Shown here piece after piece: positions 9,840 through 21,770 of a stretch of DNA of 64,000 bases. Every line of letters starts with the position of its first letter. The first letter of the stretch is position 1. The stretch is from NCBI RefSeq assembly GCF_042242105.1, contig NC_092019.1:16041328-16105327 (forward strand), written 5' to 3'. The stretch comes from Pempheris klunzingeri. Lineage: Eukaryota; Chordata; Actinopteri; Acropomatiformes; Pempheridae. The notes below the pieces were generated by a model. It was not told where the DNA came from. It saw nothing but the letters and a program-made list of their open reading frames with translations, and searched no databases. Position numbers and translations under genes: made by a program.

Positions 9840-12800
9840 TCATGTTTCCAGACGTTTGAGAGGACGAAGTAGCACCACGTCCACGGGCCCAGGGGGCAAT
9901 CTCCTGATCAAAGTCCAGGCCTCCAGGCGTCTCATCCCCACCATGCTCACACCCTCTATCTCTATGACCTCATCACCGGGACGTACTTTGTCAACAGGAC
10001 CACCTGAAGAGGAAAGGGGGGAAAGGGAAAATTCAATAAATGGTTTTAATGAACATATCAACCCGAAGTGGTCATAATGAAAAGGTAGTGCAGTATGTGT
10101 GCTCAAATATAGTGAATAAATATAGAATCTTGATTCTTATAGGGTTGGCCAAAGTTATATTTTTTTGTCAAACTTACATGAACAAAACTGGTGTTTTTCT
10201 CCTTTCTGCCTACTTAAAAACAATACCTGGACCACCACAGCCAGGTAAAAAAGCTTTACGGCAATTATTTTATTTAACAAGACAGAGAAACATGGTGCAA
10301 GTTATACTGTATATGGACACCAGTCCTCATATTTTTGTGGGTCTGGGACCTTTTTATGATTTGCAGCATCAAATGGTGATATTTCATCTGTCAATTGTCA
10401 ATTATGTCAGTTATATGTTGTTTGTTTTAACATGACTGTGATCATGTGTACAAAGTGGCATCCATAAATATGTTTTTCTGCGTCAGGTGTGGAAGAGCTT
10501 GACTGGCCTTTGGTAACCGAGGCCTCATCACCAAATGTTCATGTCTGACCTCACTAATGCTCTTGTGTCTGAATGGGACCAAATCCCTGCAGCCAGGTTT
10601 CAAAATATGGTAGAAACATTTCTCAAACAGTGGAAGTGTCAAGGCTGTCATACTAACACTCAAAGAATCTCTACATTTCTCTGTGATGATCTGAAATACT
10701 GAGCTTCAGTTCTCACCCTGGAAGATCTTCTGTACAGTGAGTGGTCTGTCCTCCAGACTGGAGCCTACACCTCCCTCCAAGCTGAACCCCAGATCCCTGC
10801 TGTTTTTCTCCAGACGCACACGCACACGCTCACCTGAGAGAGCCGCAAAAGCAGAAAAAAAAAGTTACAGCATCTCATTTTAAACTGTTGTAGATTTAAG
10901 ACTAACGTAGCCTGTTTGCAGAACTCTTGAGTGTGACATCTCACCTGTCTCAGTGAACTGAGTCTGTGTTGGTCCTTGATTATTTGTGTGTGCTCCCCGC
11001 TTACAGACACCGCCACTCCCTCCCCTCCTCAGGACCACCACCCCCATCTCCCGAGTCTTGGCTCTCCTGAGGACCCTCAAAGCCTCCCAGTGGGCGTAGC
11101 CACACAGTGCTGTGCCATTGATTGACAAGACCTGGTCCCCTTCCTTTATGGAGCCTTCCTGAGCTGCAACACCTGAGTGAAACACCTTGTGAACCTGAGA
11201 GGAAGACAGAGAGATATATAAAGAGGCAGAGAACAATCGATTTGACTATTTCACAGGAGAAAGCTGGTATTTCCTCACAGTGACTGCTTTGTTCTGGTCC
11301 ACGCCTCCTGCCACACTGAAGCCCAGTCCCACTCCCACTTCCTTATGGAGAACCACCACCTGCACGTCATCATAGTCCTGCACAGAGTGACGGTACAGAG
11401 AGTGAGGAAGAAGATGCAGTTGTGATTTTTAATTACATCAAGGGGAGAGGAAAATTGTTGGTTCAACACCACAACTTCAAAGCCATAGAAAAGAATTAAA
11501 AAAGTTACTGATGCTCAGTTGTTTGTACCTGCAGCTTGCTGTCCCCCAGGCTCCTGACATCTTCCAGCAGCCTGTCGAGCTCCTCACTGGGCAGCACAGA
11601 CACACAGGACAGGACCGAAATGTCTGAGCTCAGTGAGGCAGACCGCCGACCAGTAGATTGACACTCATCACTGTCATTCTCTGAGTCAAAGTCAGCTCCG
11701 GCAAAGTTACACAGGTCTGACAGACTACAGGGAGCAAAGCCAAGAGTTTGGAGGGTGAAAAACTGACCAGTTGTTGGAAGGGAAACCAGAAATCTGATGA
11801 TATAAACTGTACCCACCTAACACAGAAGCTCCTGCGATCTGACTGGCTCATGTTACTGGTAACAGTCACAGAGGATTCTCCAGAGTCTGAATCATAGTTT
11901 GAATCCTCATCCTTCTGTGTGCTTTCATCATCATCACCATAATCATCTTCGTTGTCATCCCAAACCTTAGTCTTTGCGTTCGAGCCAGCTACCCAGGCAT
12001 CCAGATCCAACACCCCTCTCTTCCCATTTGGAAGAAAGGCTGCGTTGACCTCGGGAGAGATGAGATCGGTGAGGTTGCTGTGGGACGAAATGGCCAAGGG
12101 ACAAGGGAGAGGTGGGGAATCTCCTTCCCTGGTTTCAGCTGCTTGTGTGAGGACAGAAGTGGATTCATTTTTACTGTCTGCAATGGGAGGGGTGTTTTCA
12201 CGTTGTTGGATAGGTGAAAGAAAGGGTGAGTGGTTTGGAGTGTTTGTTGGAGTTTTGTCTTCATCACTAATAGGCGAAGTAACACAAGAGAGTGTGGTGC
12301 CATTGGAGTTGGACAGCAGCGAAGGTGGTGCTCTCTTACTCGCTGCCTCAGGGCTTGAGACTTTGGAGAAATCTGTCTCATCTATGTAAAACTTTCTTTG
12401 AGCCCCTGCATCTAGTGGGATTTGCAGTGAACTTTTGAGTCGGGAATATTCACCGAAATCTTCACTACGATTGTCACCAATATCTGTTTCTTTTCCTTCA
12501 TTTTCAACCAAATCCTTCCCTTCTCTCTCTTTCCCCCTTAATCTTAGTCCAACCTGGTCCACTGATAAAGACCTTTCTGACCCGAGCTTCCTCCCTGCCC
12601 CTGTCACTTTCTCCTCTGTTTTATAACCTGCCTCCCCTCCCTCTTTCAATTCCTCCCACTTGTCTTTCAATCCACCTATCGCTTTTGCTGACCCACTCTT
12701 TTTCACTCCAACATGATCCCTGCTGAGCGGTGTTGGCACAGAATTGGACCGTCTGGGCATCAGGATTTGTCCCGTAGCCAAACTCTGGGCTCTCTGTGTC

Positions 12801-14443
12801 AGAGCCTCGAACTGATTGATCTTATTTCTCACACTGGCTGCTGAGTGGACCTCTGGGTATTTCTTTCTCTCTATTGTTTTCAATATGATTTTCTGTGGGT
12901 TTGACTCAAACACGTCTTCATCAGTGCTGCTAGTCTTCCTCTCATTTTTTTTTTTTGGTCCATCATCTGCCTCTTTATCCTGCTCCTTTAGCCCACCAGT
13001 TCTTTCTCCCAGTGTCCCATTAGTCTTGCCTTTTCCTTCTCCATGGCTCCCTCGGCCCTCATCCTTACTTCCACTTACTCTTCTCTCTTTCAGTCCAATC
13101 GAATCCCTCAAAGGAACTGATCTCTCCTCCTCTGAGAAAGTGTTTGACTGTTGGGGTGAAGTAATTCCCCCTGCAGCCCTTGCAGATCTTATCTGAGCTG
13201 CTACAGTGTACCTGCTCCTCACTCTATCCAGCGATCTTGTGCCAATTTCTTCTATCCCTCTACCCGAGTTGACTCCCCCTTCCTCTGAATACTGGCCCAG
13301 GATCTGTCCTTGCCACTGTTCCTCTGAAAATCTCTCCCTGGTCTTGCTTGTCTCTGAAGAAAGTGAAGCCTCAGAACCTGATGCATCTTTTTGTGTCCAG
13401 GTAAATGATTTCCTGCTTTGCATTGGACTGAGGCTGCTATTCTCTCCGGAGGAGAATCGCCTGGGGAAGGTTCCCCCTGCTGACCTTTCATATGACCTCT
13501 GTTGTGGTGAAATCAGGGAGTCTGTTGTAGTTCCTTTGTGGTGGGACATCACAGGAGTAGAGAAGTCCCTAATTTTGCTGCAATCCTCTGTTTTACCAAA
13601 ACCAGTTGACTCGTAGAGTTTCTCTATCCGCTCCTGGATGCTCTGACCTCCTTTGGGCACCAATGAAGCAGCTCTTTCTCTGACTCCAGAGCCACATCCA
13701 GACTGGGACCTCAACCTGGAGGGGAGAGAATTACCCCTGCTGGCCCTATCCAAAGTCTGACTACCAAGAGTCACAGAGCTCCTCTCTGGAGCAATATTAC
13801 TTGTACCTACAGAGTTATAGGCCTGTATTGACGACATCACCCTTCCCCTCACACCATCAACTCCTGTTCTTCTTTCCTCCAAGACTGCAGGCTGTTTACT
13901 GATGTCTGCTCCATTTTTGGTTGACAACACAGACATGTCAGTCCTTTTGCTTCGATCAGGGCTTCTTTCTCCTGTTCTCCAATCTAAACTCTTACTTCTA
14001 GCTGGCAGGTTGTATCTCCTCCACTCCGTCCTGCCCCGGCTTTCAAATGCAAGGTTTTCACCTCTGTCAGTGCCAAACTCTGCGACTGTTTTGTCACCTG
14101 TGCCATTCTGGTCCAGCTTGGTTGACATTTTATGGCTAGATGCTTCTTTCTCCTCACACTGATCTTTGACACTGGTGCGACTCCCAGTCTTGGCTTGATA
14201 AGTCACTGGGTGATTGTCCTCCTTCTTTGACCCATTTGTGCCGGTGAGCGTCACGAATTTCTCTCTATCTCTGACCTCCTCAGCACTTTCCCTCTCCTCC
14301 TCTAAAAAAGCTCTGGGTTTCCTTACACCTGGCCTGCGAGTGAGACTGTAAAAGGGAGAGTTTGCTGAGCGGACAGTGAAGCGTGCTCCTGTCGTCTGCT
14401 TGGTGTACTCACTCACTGGAGTCGGGAGCAAAGACAAGTCCAT
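9840..14443 (-). CDS. Pro-interleukin-16-like protein with two C-terminal PDZ domains
   Basis: Coding exons are 14443-11817, 11724-11529, 11377-11279, 11194-10945, 10833-10717 and 10003-9840, with closed phases and 1150 residues. Residues 1-875 come from one 2.6-kb exon and are low-complexity, Ser/Glu/Lys-rich and probably disordered. A conserved [14 protein letters not shown] motif precedes the first PDZ (about 945-1030; GLGF loop at 958-961, then [16 protein letters not shown] and [12 protein letters not shown]). The second PDZ (about 1060-1147) has [20 protein letters not shown] and [17 protein letters not shown]. Both match the last two PDZ domains of vertebrate pro-IL-16 in order and sequence. 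Pro-IL-16 scaffolds ion channels and other partners, and in mammals its C-terminus is released as a cytokine. Here the inter-PDZ linker shows no clear caspase-3 site, so a scaffold role is more likely. The paralogon suggests an ohnolog of il16 rather than its orthologue. No symbol is given. Confidence 0.85.
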
Positions 14444-17400
14444 TGTCTTAGAGTAAACAAAGTTAATGATCTCCTGTCAAGTGCCAAATCCAAAAGAGAA
14501 AGCGAGAGAGTGAACTTGATATTTAAGAGATTCCAAGCATCTGTCCTTTAGACTGCACCCTGGAAACAATTTGTCTGAACGCTTCAGTTTTCAGTGTGTA
14601 AAAAGCAGGGAGGCAAAAAAAGGCACAATTACAGTTCTCATATTAGTTTCTTGCATGTGCCAAATCTGGCATCAAAAAGCTTGATATTTCAGCAATGCTC
14701 CTGATGATTCTCAGTTTTATGGCCAAGCAGAGATGACTTCTCAGGGCTCCTCTGCTTCTCCGTCTTGTCGTTCTGTCCCTTGCAGTTTTCAGTTCCCCAG
14801 CATGACTTCAGCGAACAGCTCCCATTGCCTGCCAAGCATAAAAATGTACAAATTTCCATCCTCAGAACGGATTGGGCTGGAATGTTGTGATATGTGGATT
14901 GTGGTCGCTCTGGCTCCTCGAAATGGTCAAACAGAATCACAGAGTGGTTGAGGACAGTGAACACAACATGTTACAGAGAAGCATGAAGTGGACAGTGAAT
15001 GGAGAAGATATGAAAGTGATAAGAAGAAGAAAAAACAGAATAAAAGATAGATCATGAGAGCCAGAGAACCAAAACATGACAGTATACTCACTCCAATCCC
15101 CTGTCTGTTACATCATTTTGCAACAAGTCCCTGCCCTCCTGACATTCCCCTCATACTGACTCAATGAGCCCATTCACAGAACAGTAGGACTCAGATAATG
15201 CTCTCGGTTGTACACACATGTCCTAACTGCTGTTTACACAAGCAACATACTCACGGGTACCTGTCAGCATCAGCTAAACCTGGACCAAAAACTGGAATAA
15301 CTCACCAAACAGCAATCCACTGAGCATAAACAATGCATTAAAATGGCACTCGTACTGTTCTCTGAGTCAGTTCACTGAGTCAGAGAAAGACAACAACTGA
15401 CTGAAACCTGGATTCAGGTGAAATGATCAAATAAGATGGACAAAGATGAGGACAAAGTCACTTTGATTTACATACACCCAGCTGTGAGAAAGATACCATT
15501 ACTGATGGACAATGGCTCATCGGGGATGCCATACACAACAGGCATCGTTAGTGAGCCAGTGAAACCTCCTTTGATCATTAATCAAGTCAGAATTCAGGTC
15601 CAATCATCTCTATTGACAATAAATATAAATACTGTTCGCTGTTGATTTACTGGACAAGTATCACAGGACAGGGGAATGAGATAAGACCTGCCTGTACAAT
15701 TATATGAAGCATTTTATGAAGTCTGCGTTACAGCATGTCATTTTGGGAGACAGTCTCTATGGTGCTTTCCAATGCAAGTGAGTCTGAGTGTCAGTTTACA
15801 GAAACACCTGTTCTGCTAGGTCACAAAGCCTCCCATCTGGTAACCTGGGAGACACTGCACAGTTTACTTCTAAGTCTGACTGAGCAGCAAGAAAGACACA
15901 AAAATGCACACATTTACTTGCACACAATCAAAAATTTGCTAAGAAATTGCATCATGTATGCACCTTACCTTCTCTAAGACTGACTTCTGTGCTTGTCCCA
16001 GACCACTTGTTTGACACAGCTTCATAATGAAAGCAGCTCTGTGTAATGACGTCTGCTCCTAACTCCTCTCTCTCTGTCTTCTTGCCTTTCCATCAGCTTT
16101 GCATGATGGACTGTGTACAGTGACGCAAACCTGCCACACTGGTTTATCCTCTTGTCCTCTCTCTCTCTCTCTTTCTCTCTCTGTCTTTCTCTCTCCTCCC
16201 CCTCCCATTGTTATTTTCTCCTTCTTTTCCTCTTCTCACAGGGTAGCATTCCTGACTACAGTTCAATGTGTCACTCACTAAATGGCTCAACAGGGAGGGA
16301 GCGCACAGACACAGACACACATGCGTACACACATATGCGTACACACATGCGTACACACACGCCTTACAGAAACTTCAAACTCCATCTCACATCAGCATTT
16401 CATAGCTCAAGGGAGAGAGATACAGTTCAGATAATTGCTTGAAACAGAACAAGAATGACATTTCCCATCACAGGCTTATAATATCACCCCACCTAAGGCA
16501 AACCTGAGTCTAACCATCTGGGCTGAGCAGGTATCAAAATACATAATAACAGAGTGCCTTTAATTGGGACCCAGAGACCACAAAGAGCTCATGTGGACTC
16601 ATAAAAACCAGCAGGGATAAATATTGTTAAAAGTACACCTCTAGTATGACATTTGTCCAACAAAACAGAGCTCCACACGCTCACTTGTTGAGGATCTGTA
16701 GGACTGTAATGTCCCAAAAGGAGGAGAGGGAGAAAAGTATGTGACATTGCTGTGAGGTTTTATCCACACAAAGAAAGAAAGAAGAAGAAGAATTAGAAGA
16801 AGTATTGTTTATGGGAAAACTGGATTCTGTAGAGTGGGGAGGTGAACAAACAGCCATTAAATCACAGATGTACAAGAAGCAAACAGACTAGAAAACAGAA
16901 ATAGATATATAACGTAAAAGCAAAAAAACACCATAAACTGTACTTACAGTTTCGACTTGCACAAACACGCGCTGCTGTTTTTTTGCATGCACCTGCTTCT
17001 GTCTTCTGTTGATACAGAGGAAGCTGTGGTTACTGCGTAAGCACTCTGCAACGTTAAATAAAGGATGTCTCAATGCCTCTCTGTCCCTGTCAAAGTAAGA
17101 ACAGACTGTGTCAGATATATTGATTCACAGCAAAGTATTAGGACCCTAATGCTCCAATCATTGGCTGAATAGATCCAGTGATTGGCTGGCAGGTTGCATG
17201 GTCCTCTCAGGACAGAGATAAGTCTGTGAGTAGGGGTAAATAGCTCCAGTACGACTCCACAGACACCCACCCTTGTTCCTGACAGAAGAATGGCACTCAG
17301 TGTCTCTGCATGATGGATGCAAATCACTGTCTTGCTCACACAGACACAGTGGGTCTTTAAATTCATTTTTCAGAGTGTAGGACTCCAGCAGCCACGTGAT

Positions 17401-17698
17401 ACAACACAGGAGCTTTGAGAAAGGGGAGTTTATGGTCACAGTTGGTAAAAATAGTTTACAGGCAATTCAGTGCAAAAATTAAGCGCAGGAGTGTGAAAGT
17501 TGGGAAATGGAGCGATTTAATGGTGTGTATCTTTTTGTTGAGGTGAATGTTGGAGGTGGAGACGACAGGATCATCTGCTCATCATCCTCATTTTCTGCCA
17601 GTTTAGCGTTTGTTCACCACTGGTGTTGGTTTCAGTATTTGTTGGGTGAAGTCTCCTTGGACAGCAGATGGCATAGGAGGCCCGAGGAGCGTCAGACC
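14444..17698. other. Divergent intergenic region, IL16-like and C1orf43 5' sides
   Basis: No coding exon was supported. A strong minus-strand donor (CGAAACT|GTAAGTAC, GT near 16948) could end a 5' non-coding exon of the IL16-like gene, but nothing confirms it. Short CT-rich and (ACACATGCGT)-type tracts occur at about 16158-16200 and 16310-16360. Confidence 0.4.
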
Positions 17699-17745
17699 CG
17701 ACGTCACCCCTGCTTACACAGGTCACGTGACTAACGCGGAAGTCA
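17699..17745 (+). promoter_or_regulatory. Proximal promoter elements of C1orf43
   Basis: A CRE-like GACGTCA at 17700-17706, a perfect palindromic E-box GTCACGTGAC at 17722-17731 and an ETS-type CGGAAGT at 17737-17743 cluster in 45 bp. They lie 200-250 bp upstream of the C1orf43 ATG. This pattern is typical of TATA-less housekeeping promoters (USF/MITF-TFE and ETS sites). Binding is inferred from motifs only. Confidence 0.55.
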
Positions 17746-17949
17746 ACAAACCAGGCAGCGAGATGTAACAAACAGCAGCAATTTAGTTTACCTTCCCATT
17801 TTCTGTCTTTCGTTCGTCGTTAGCCTCATGTGTTTTGAAAACAGCCACTTTAATGAAACCGTATGTCTCTCAGAGGCCGACTGTTGGGCGCACGTTGAGC
17901 CGTCGTTTAGCTAGTTTAGTTTAAAAACTACAAAACGCAGAGTTTGAAG

Positions 17950-19441
17950 ATGAGTGATTCCCTCCTGTCAAGCATTAACGTGGTGCTTGTGATGGCCTAC
18001 GGAAGTCTGGTGAGTGGTTTCACGGTGTAACCTGCATATTATATTATATTATATTATACTGTGTACTCATAGTGACATCAGTCACAGTAAAAGCTGTGCG
18101 ACTGTCAAATGAATTGAGGGAGACTCCAAACAGTGTTTTGCTTTGTCTTAATTTTCAAAACATTTTCTTTAGGCAGAACCAGACCCACATTGACACAATA
18201 GATTAATCACTGTCCTTGGATACAAAGTGCAAAACAGTATATCCTATGCTCAGTCATTACAATACACACATCGGTGTTGGTGATTAAAGTCATAGACTCC
18301 CTGATCACATCAGTGCAACAGTGAAGGGTTTGAAAACATTTCTCATTTTTTTAACACCATAACTTCTTGACTACAACAGCTGCTGATCACTTCGCCACCA
18401 CAATTATACATTTATTTCCTTCAGATTTCAATCAAAACCTTTAATCATTATTATTATTATTATTATTATTAGTAGTAGTAGTAGTAGTATTGAGAACAAG
18501 TGAGTAAAATATGTAGTTTATGCCGTGCTGTGATGATCACAAACACAAAAGTTGGGGTTGATGACACAGAAATAGAAAAAGGAGGTGCAGTTAGTTTACA
18601 AAAATAATCCTTACTCTTCATTATTTCTAAATCTAATCTCTGTGTCATTTGCAATTTTTTATGTGTTACACAGGAGACTATTAACTTTTAGCTGAAGAAG
18701 TTTTAATGTGATTTTGATGTTATTCAGATTTCGGGGAGGATTCACTGCTGAGAGTGTCTTTCTCTTGTTTTAGAGTTTCTCTTGTGTCCATTAAACATCC
18801 CAGAATAAATAAAGGTAACATTTCTGGGTTTCAGGTCTGAACAAACAAACTTAAGCACTACGGTACAGTACTGTAAGCTGATAATAATCTTTTTAAAGTT
18901 CCAAATTCATAATAAGACTTTGAACTATGTTTAAACATTTTTAAAAGGGAAAGCCAACAACATGTTTGCAAGCAACTAAACATGCAATTGTATTTTATAT
19001 TTAATCATTTATTGTGCATTGTTTCCTTATTTGGGTCTGTCCATTATCCACTGGCATCCTGTTCACTATGATTATGAAAAGCTTTAAAAAAAACTTAAAA
19101 CTGAGGGGAAGCTAACTCTTGACTTTCCTCTAGGTGTTTGTTTTGCTGTTCATCTTTGTCAAAAGACAAATTATGCGCTTTGCCATGAAGTCTCGGAGGG
19201 GACCACATGTTCCCCTTGGCCACAATGCGCCAAAGGTAACACACTCACCATAATCGACCACAAGTGTGACGCTGTGCAGTTATTTGCTGATTAACTTTTG
19301 TGTGATTAACTTTGTGCTGTAGGAGCTGAGACAACAAATTGAAGCCAAACTGTGCCAGGTCCAGAAAATCCACTTTGAGCCTCGTCTGCTGTCCCCAGAT
19401 GATGATCGGCTAAAGCACAGGGAGCAGTCTGGTTAGAGGGG

Positions 19442-19507
<66 letters not shown>

Positions 19508-19555
19508 CCTGAAACTCTCTACGTGAGTAGTTTTTATCCAGTGTATTTAAGAATC

Positions 19556-19599
<44 letters not shown>

Positions 19600-20646
19600 G
19601 CAGGTTCCCTTGACTACCTGTACAGGATGAGAGCACTGGATGCCATCAGAGACACTGGTAAGCTGATCTTAATCAGAGTTCGGTTTTGTTGTTATGACAG
19701 ACAATGCATCCGTTACTTAACCATCTGTACTTTCTGTCAATAGATCTCCCTTTCCGTGAGCTGGGTGGTTCGTCCACTGCTGTGACAGGTAAAAGACTTC
19801 GGACATGGCTCCTACAGCTACGAAACTCCCAATGCATGTTCAAAGACAGCCTGCGCTCCCTCATCGACACAGTGCTGGATGGGTACAACAAAGCACGACA
19901 TGGGGCAGAGGTCAGTGTCTCTGTGTGCATTCATTAAATACATCATGACATTATAGTCAAATAGTGAATTTTTTTTTTTTGCTACACAGTCACTTGTCTG
20001 AATTCATGACAAGAAAACATGGATTAAAAAATCATATGCATTTGTTTAATTTTAAAGGGTATTATTTAAACAAAACAGATCTAACAGTGCCTTTTAGTTC
20101 AGTACCTGCTCACTTACATTGATTGTAATTAGCATGATTTTCCTTTTTACCATATTGTCCATCCTACTGTGTACTGTATGTTGTGATTGCATGAAAAACT
20201 GACAGATGCACTGATGTCTTGCTCTTGGTTCCTGTTTTTGTGTGCAGGCTTTTGGTGAGGCAGAATTTCTGAAATACCAGGAAGCTCTAACTGAACTGGC
20301 CTCTGCGTGAGTAGACATAGCCTTTCCTCACAGTGACCCTTTACAGCTTTCCTTTTTTGTTAATCCCAATGCGGAATGTTAATTATGCACCGGGAACAAT
20401 CTGTTTTTCTCTCTCAGTGTCAAGTCTCACAGCAGCAGCAGCAACAGCAGCACTCCGAGCCAGTACCACCAGTCTGCAGCCAAAGACCTCACCAGCACCA
20501 CGGAGCCTGCAAGCTCCTCCTCCTCCTCCCCCACCCAAACCACCTACCTCACATCTACAATGCAGCAGCGCAGCAAACGGCCCAGACACTTCCTGGAGCT
20601 GAAGAACTTCAAAGACAACTACAACACTCTGGACAGTACACTCTGA
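17950..20646 (+). CDS. C1orf43 homologue, single-pass membrane protein
   Basis: Exons are 17950-18009, 19134-19235, 19323-19431, 19604-19657, 19744-19910, 20248-20306 and 20418-20646, giving 259 residues (human C1orf43 is about 253). The N-terminal segment VVLVMAYGSLVFVLLFIFVK (about residues 11-30) is a single membrane helix. RQIMRFAMKSRRGPHVP follows and is almost identical to the human protein. Further matches are YLYRMRALDAIRDT, SLIDTVLDGY, EAEFLKYQEALTELA and the C-terminus HFLELKNFKDNYNTLDSTL. A Ser/Thr-rich insert sits near residues 185-225. The human protein (NICE-3) has no enzymatic domain; it has been linked to Golgi/mitochondria and to phagocytosis, but its molecular role is open. 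The gene is convergent with tuft1. Its third intron is a peculiar CA/TG structure. Confidence 0.95.
18442..18488. repeat. (ATT)n(AGT)n trinucleotide microsatellite
   Basis: A run of ATT units passes directly into AGT units within intron 1 of the C1orf43 homologue. A short (ATATT)n tract also lies at about 18032-18058. Confidence 0.9.
19443..19505. repeat. (CA)n microsatellite in intron 3 of the C1orf43 homologue
   Basis: About 31 uninterrupted CA units begin 11 bases after the exon 3 donor. The block is complementary in RNA to the TG block at 19561-19599 in the same 172-bp intron. Confidence 0.97.
19561..19599. repeat. (TG)n microsatellite forming the exon 4 acceptor tract
   Basis: About 19 GT units run up to the ttgcag acceptor at 19603, replacing a normal polypyrimidine tract. 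Confidence 0.97.
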
Positions 20647-21500
20647 AAATCTGTAATGGCTGTCCAAAACAAAAAGATCAAGTACAAGGTAGTGCTGCCG
20701 GTGATTAAAGTGCCTATGGGTCACTGTCGCCAGATAGTTTAGGGTGAAGTGATAAAAATACTGCCTTCATATACTAATACTATTGCCTGGTTTACAGTAA
20801 AGTTCATGTCAGACTACTGGCACAGAGCTCTTTACCTAAGTGTAGCTTATGCATATATCCTGTATTAATGCATGTCTGAGTGGTATGTTTGGGTCGATGA
20901 TATATAATACAGAAATGACTACTTTAAGTGACTATAATAGGTAGGGTTGATTTGACCAAAACAAAACCAGATCTATGGGCTATGCAATAGCATAAGACAA
21001 TCACTATTTATGTAAAGGACTATGCCAACTTGTTACAATTAACCAACTGTATTTAAACATGCTAATGGTTAAGAAAACCAGTGTTAATGATTACCTCACA
21101 TTGAGAAAACGCACTGTTTATGTCACACACGTGAACATCCATGTTTGTCTCTGCCTTTCTTTTGCTGCAGCGAATGTGACAGCCTGTTTTTTGAGCCTTA
21201 AACATTTTGTTTTACAGAAGCCATACTTGATTTAATGCATTTTGATGATTAAGTGCTCTTTTGATTTAATCAGCTCTCTCGGTGCAATGTGATTTAACAG
21301 TATGTCAGTGTATTAATGCATCCTGAATGTGAGGTCTTACACCAGGGGAAGTCTCTTTCTCGAATTAGGTCTTTTTTAGAGGTAGACTGGCCCCTGGATG
21401 TCTGAGCTGTGTGTTTAATTTGGTATTCAGGGAGTTATTGTCATGCCTGAATGGCTTTATTTTCTGTGGTGCCTATTGTATAACTTGCCATCCAAATAAA
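20647..21500 (+). other. 3' UTR of the C1orf43 homologue
   Basis: From the stop codon to the AATAAA at 21495-21500 there is no further open frame or exon. The sequence is AT-rich, as expected of a 3' untranslated region. Confidence 0.6.
21495..21500 (+). terminator. Poly(A) signal of the C1orf43 homologue
   Basis: A canonical AATAAA lies about 850 bp past the stop codon, followed by a GT-rich stretch (gttgtacagtgttcttg) within 40 bases. Confidence 0.65.
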
Positions 21501-21764
21501 ACAATGATATACAGTTAAAATGTTGTACAGTGTTCTTGAATATGCTCAGCACAGTGTAGGAATTTCTAGTGTGTATTGTGTCCAGCAGAGGGCGCTCCCT
21601 TCATAGTAATCAACTTAAATTCTTAGTATGTAGCTTGACTCCAGCCAGAAGTCAAAAGAAGCATTGTATTTTTCAGTAATTTATTTTGACAACCACAAAA
21701 ACAGATTGAATATCGGAATGTACTTCATAAAAAGGTCAAACTATCACACAGTCTGTCTAGAGGC

Positions 21765-21770
21765 TTTATT
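21765..21770 (-). terminator. Candidate poly(A) signal of tuft1
   Basis: A minus-strand AATAAA (plus strand tttatt) sits about 890 bp downstream of the tuft1 stop; a second one is at 21680-21685. Both lie within 300 bp of the opposing C1orf43 signal, so the two 3' ends are tail to tail. Confidence 0.45.

Noticed and set aside
11952-13616. Several 60-145 codon open frames on the plus strand (for example 11952-12389 and 13206-13616).
   Set aside because: They are antisense shadows of the long IL16-like exon, with no splice context or family similarity.
19443-19600. Regular repeats that might suggest a CRISPR or satellite array.
   Set aside because: They are dinucleotide microsatellites in a vertebrate intron, with no spacer structure.
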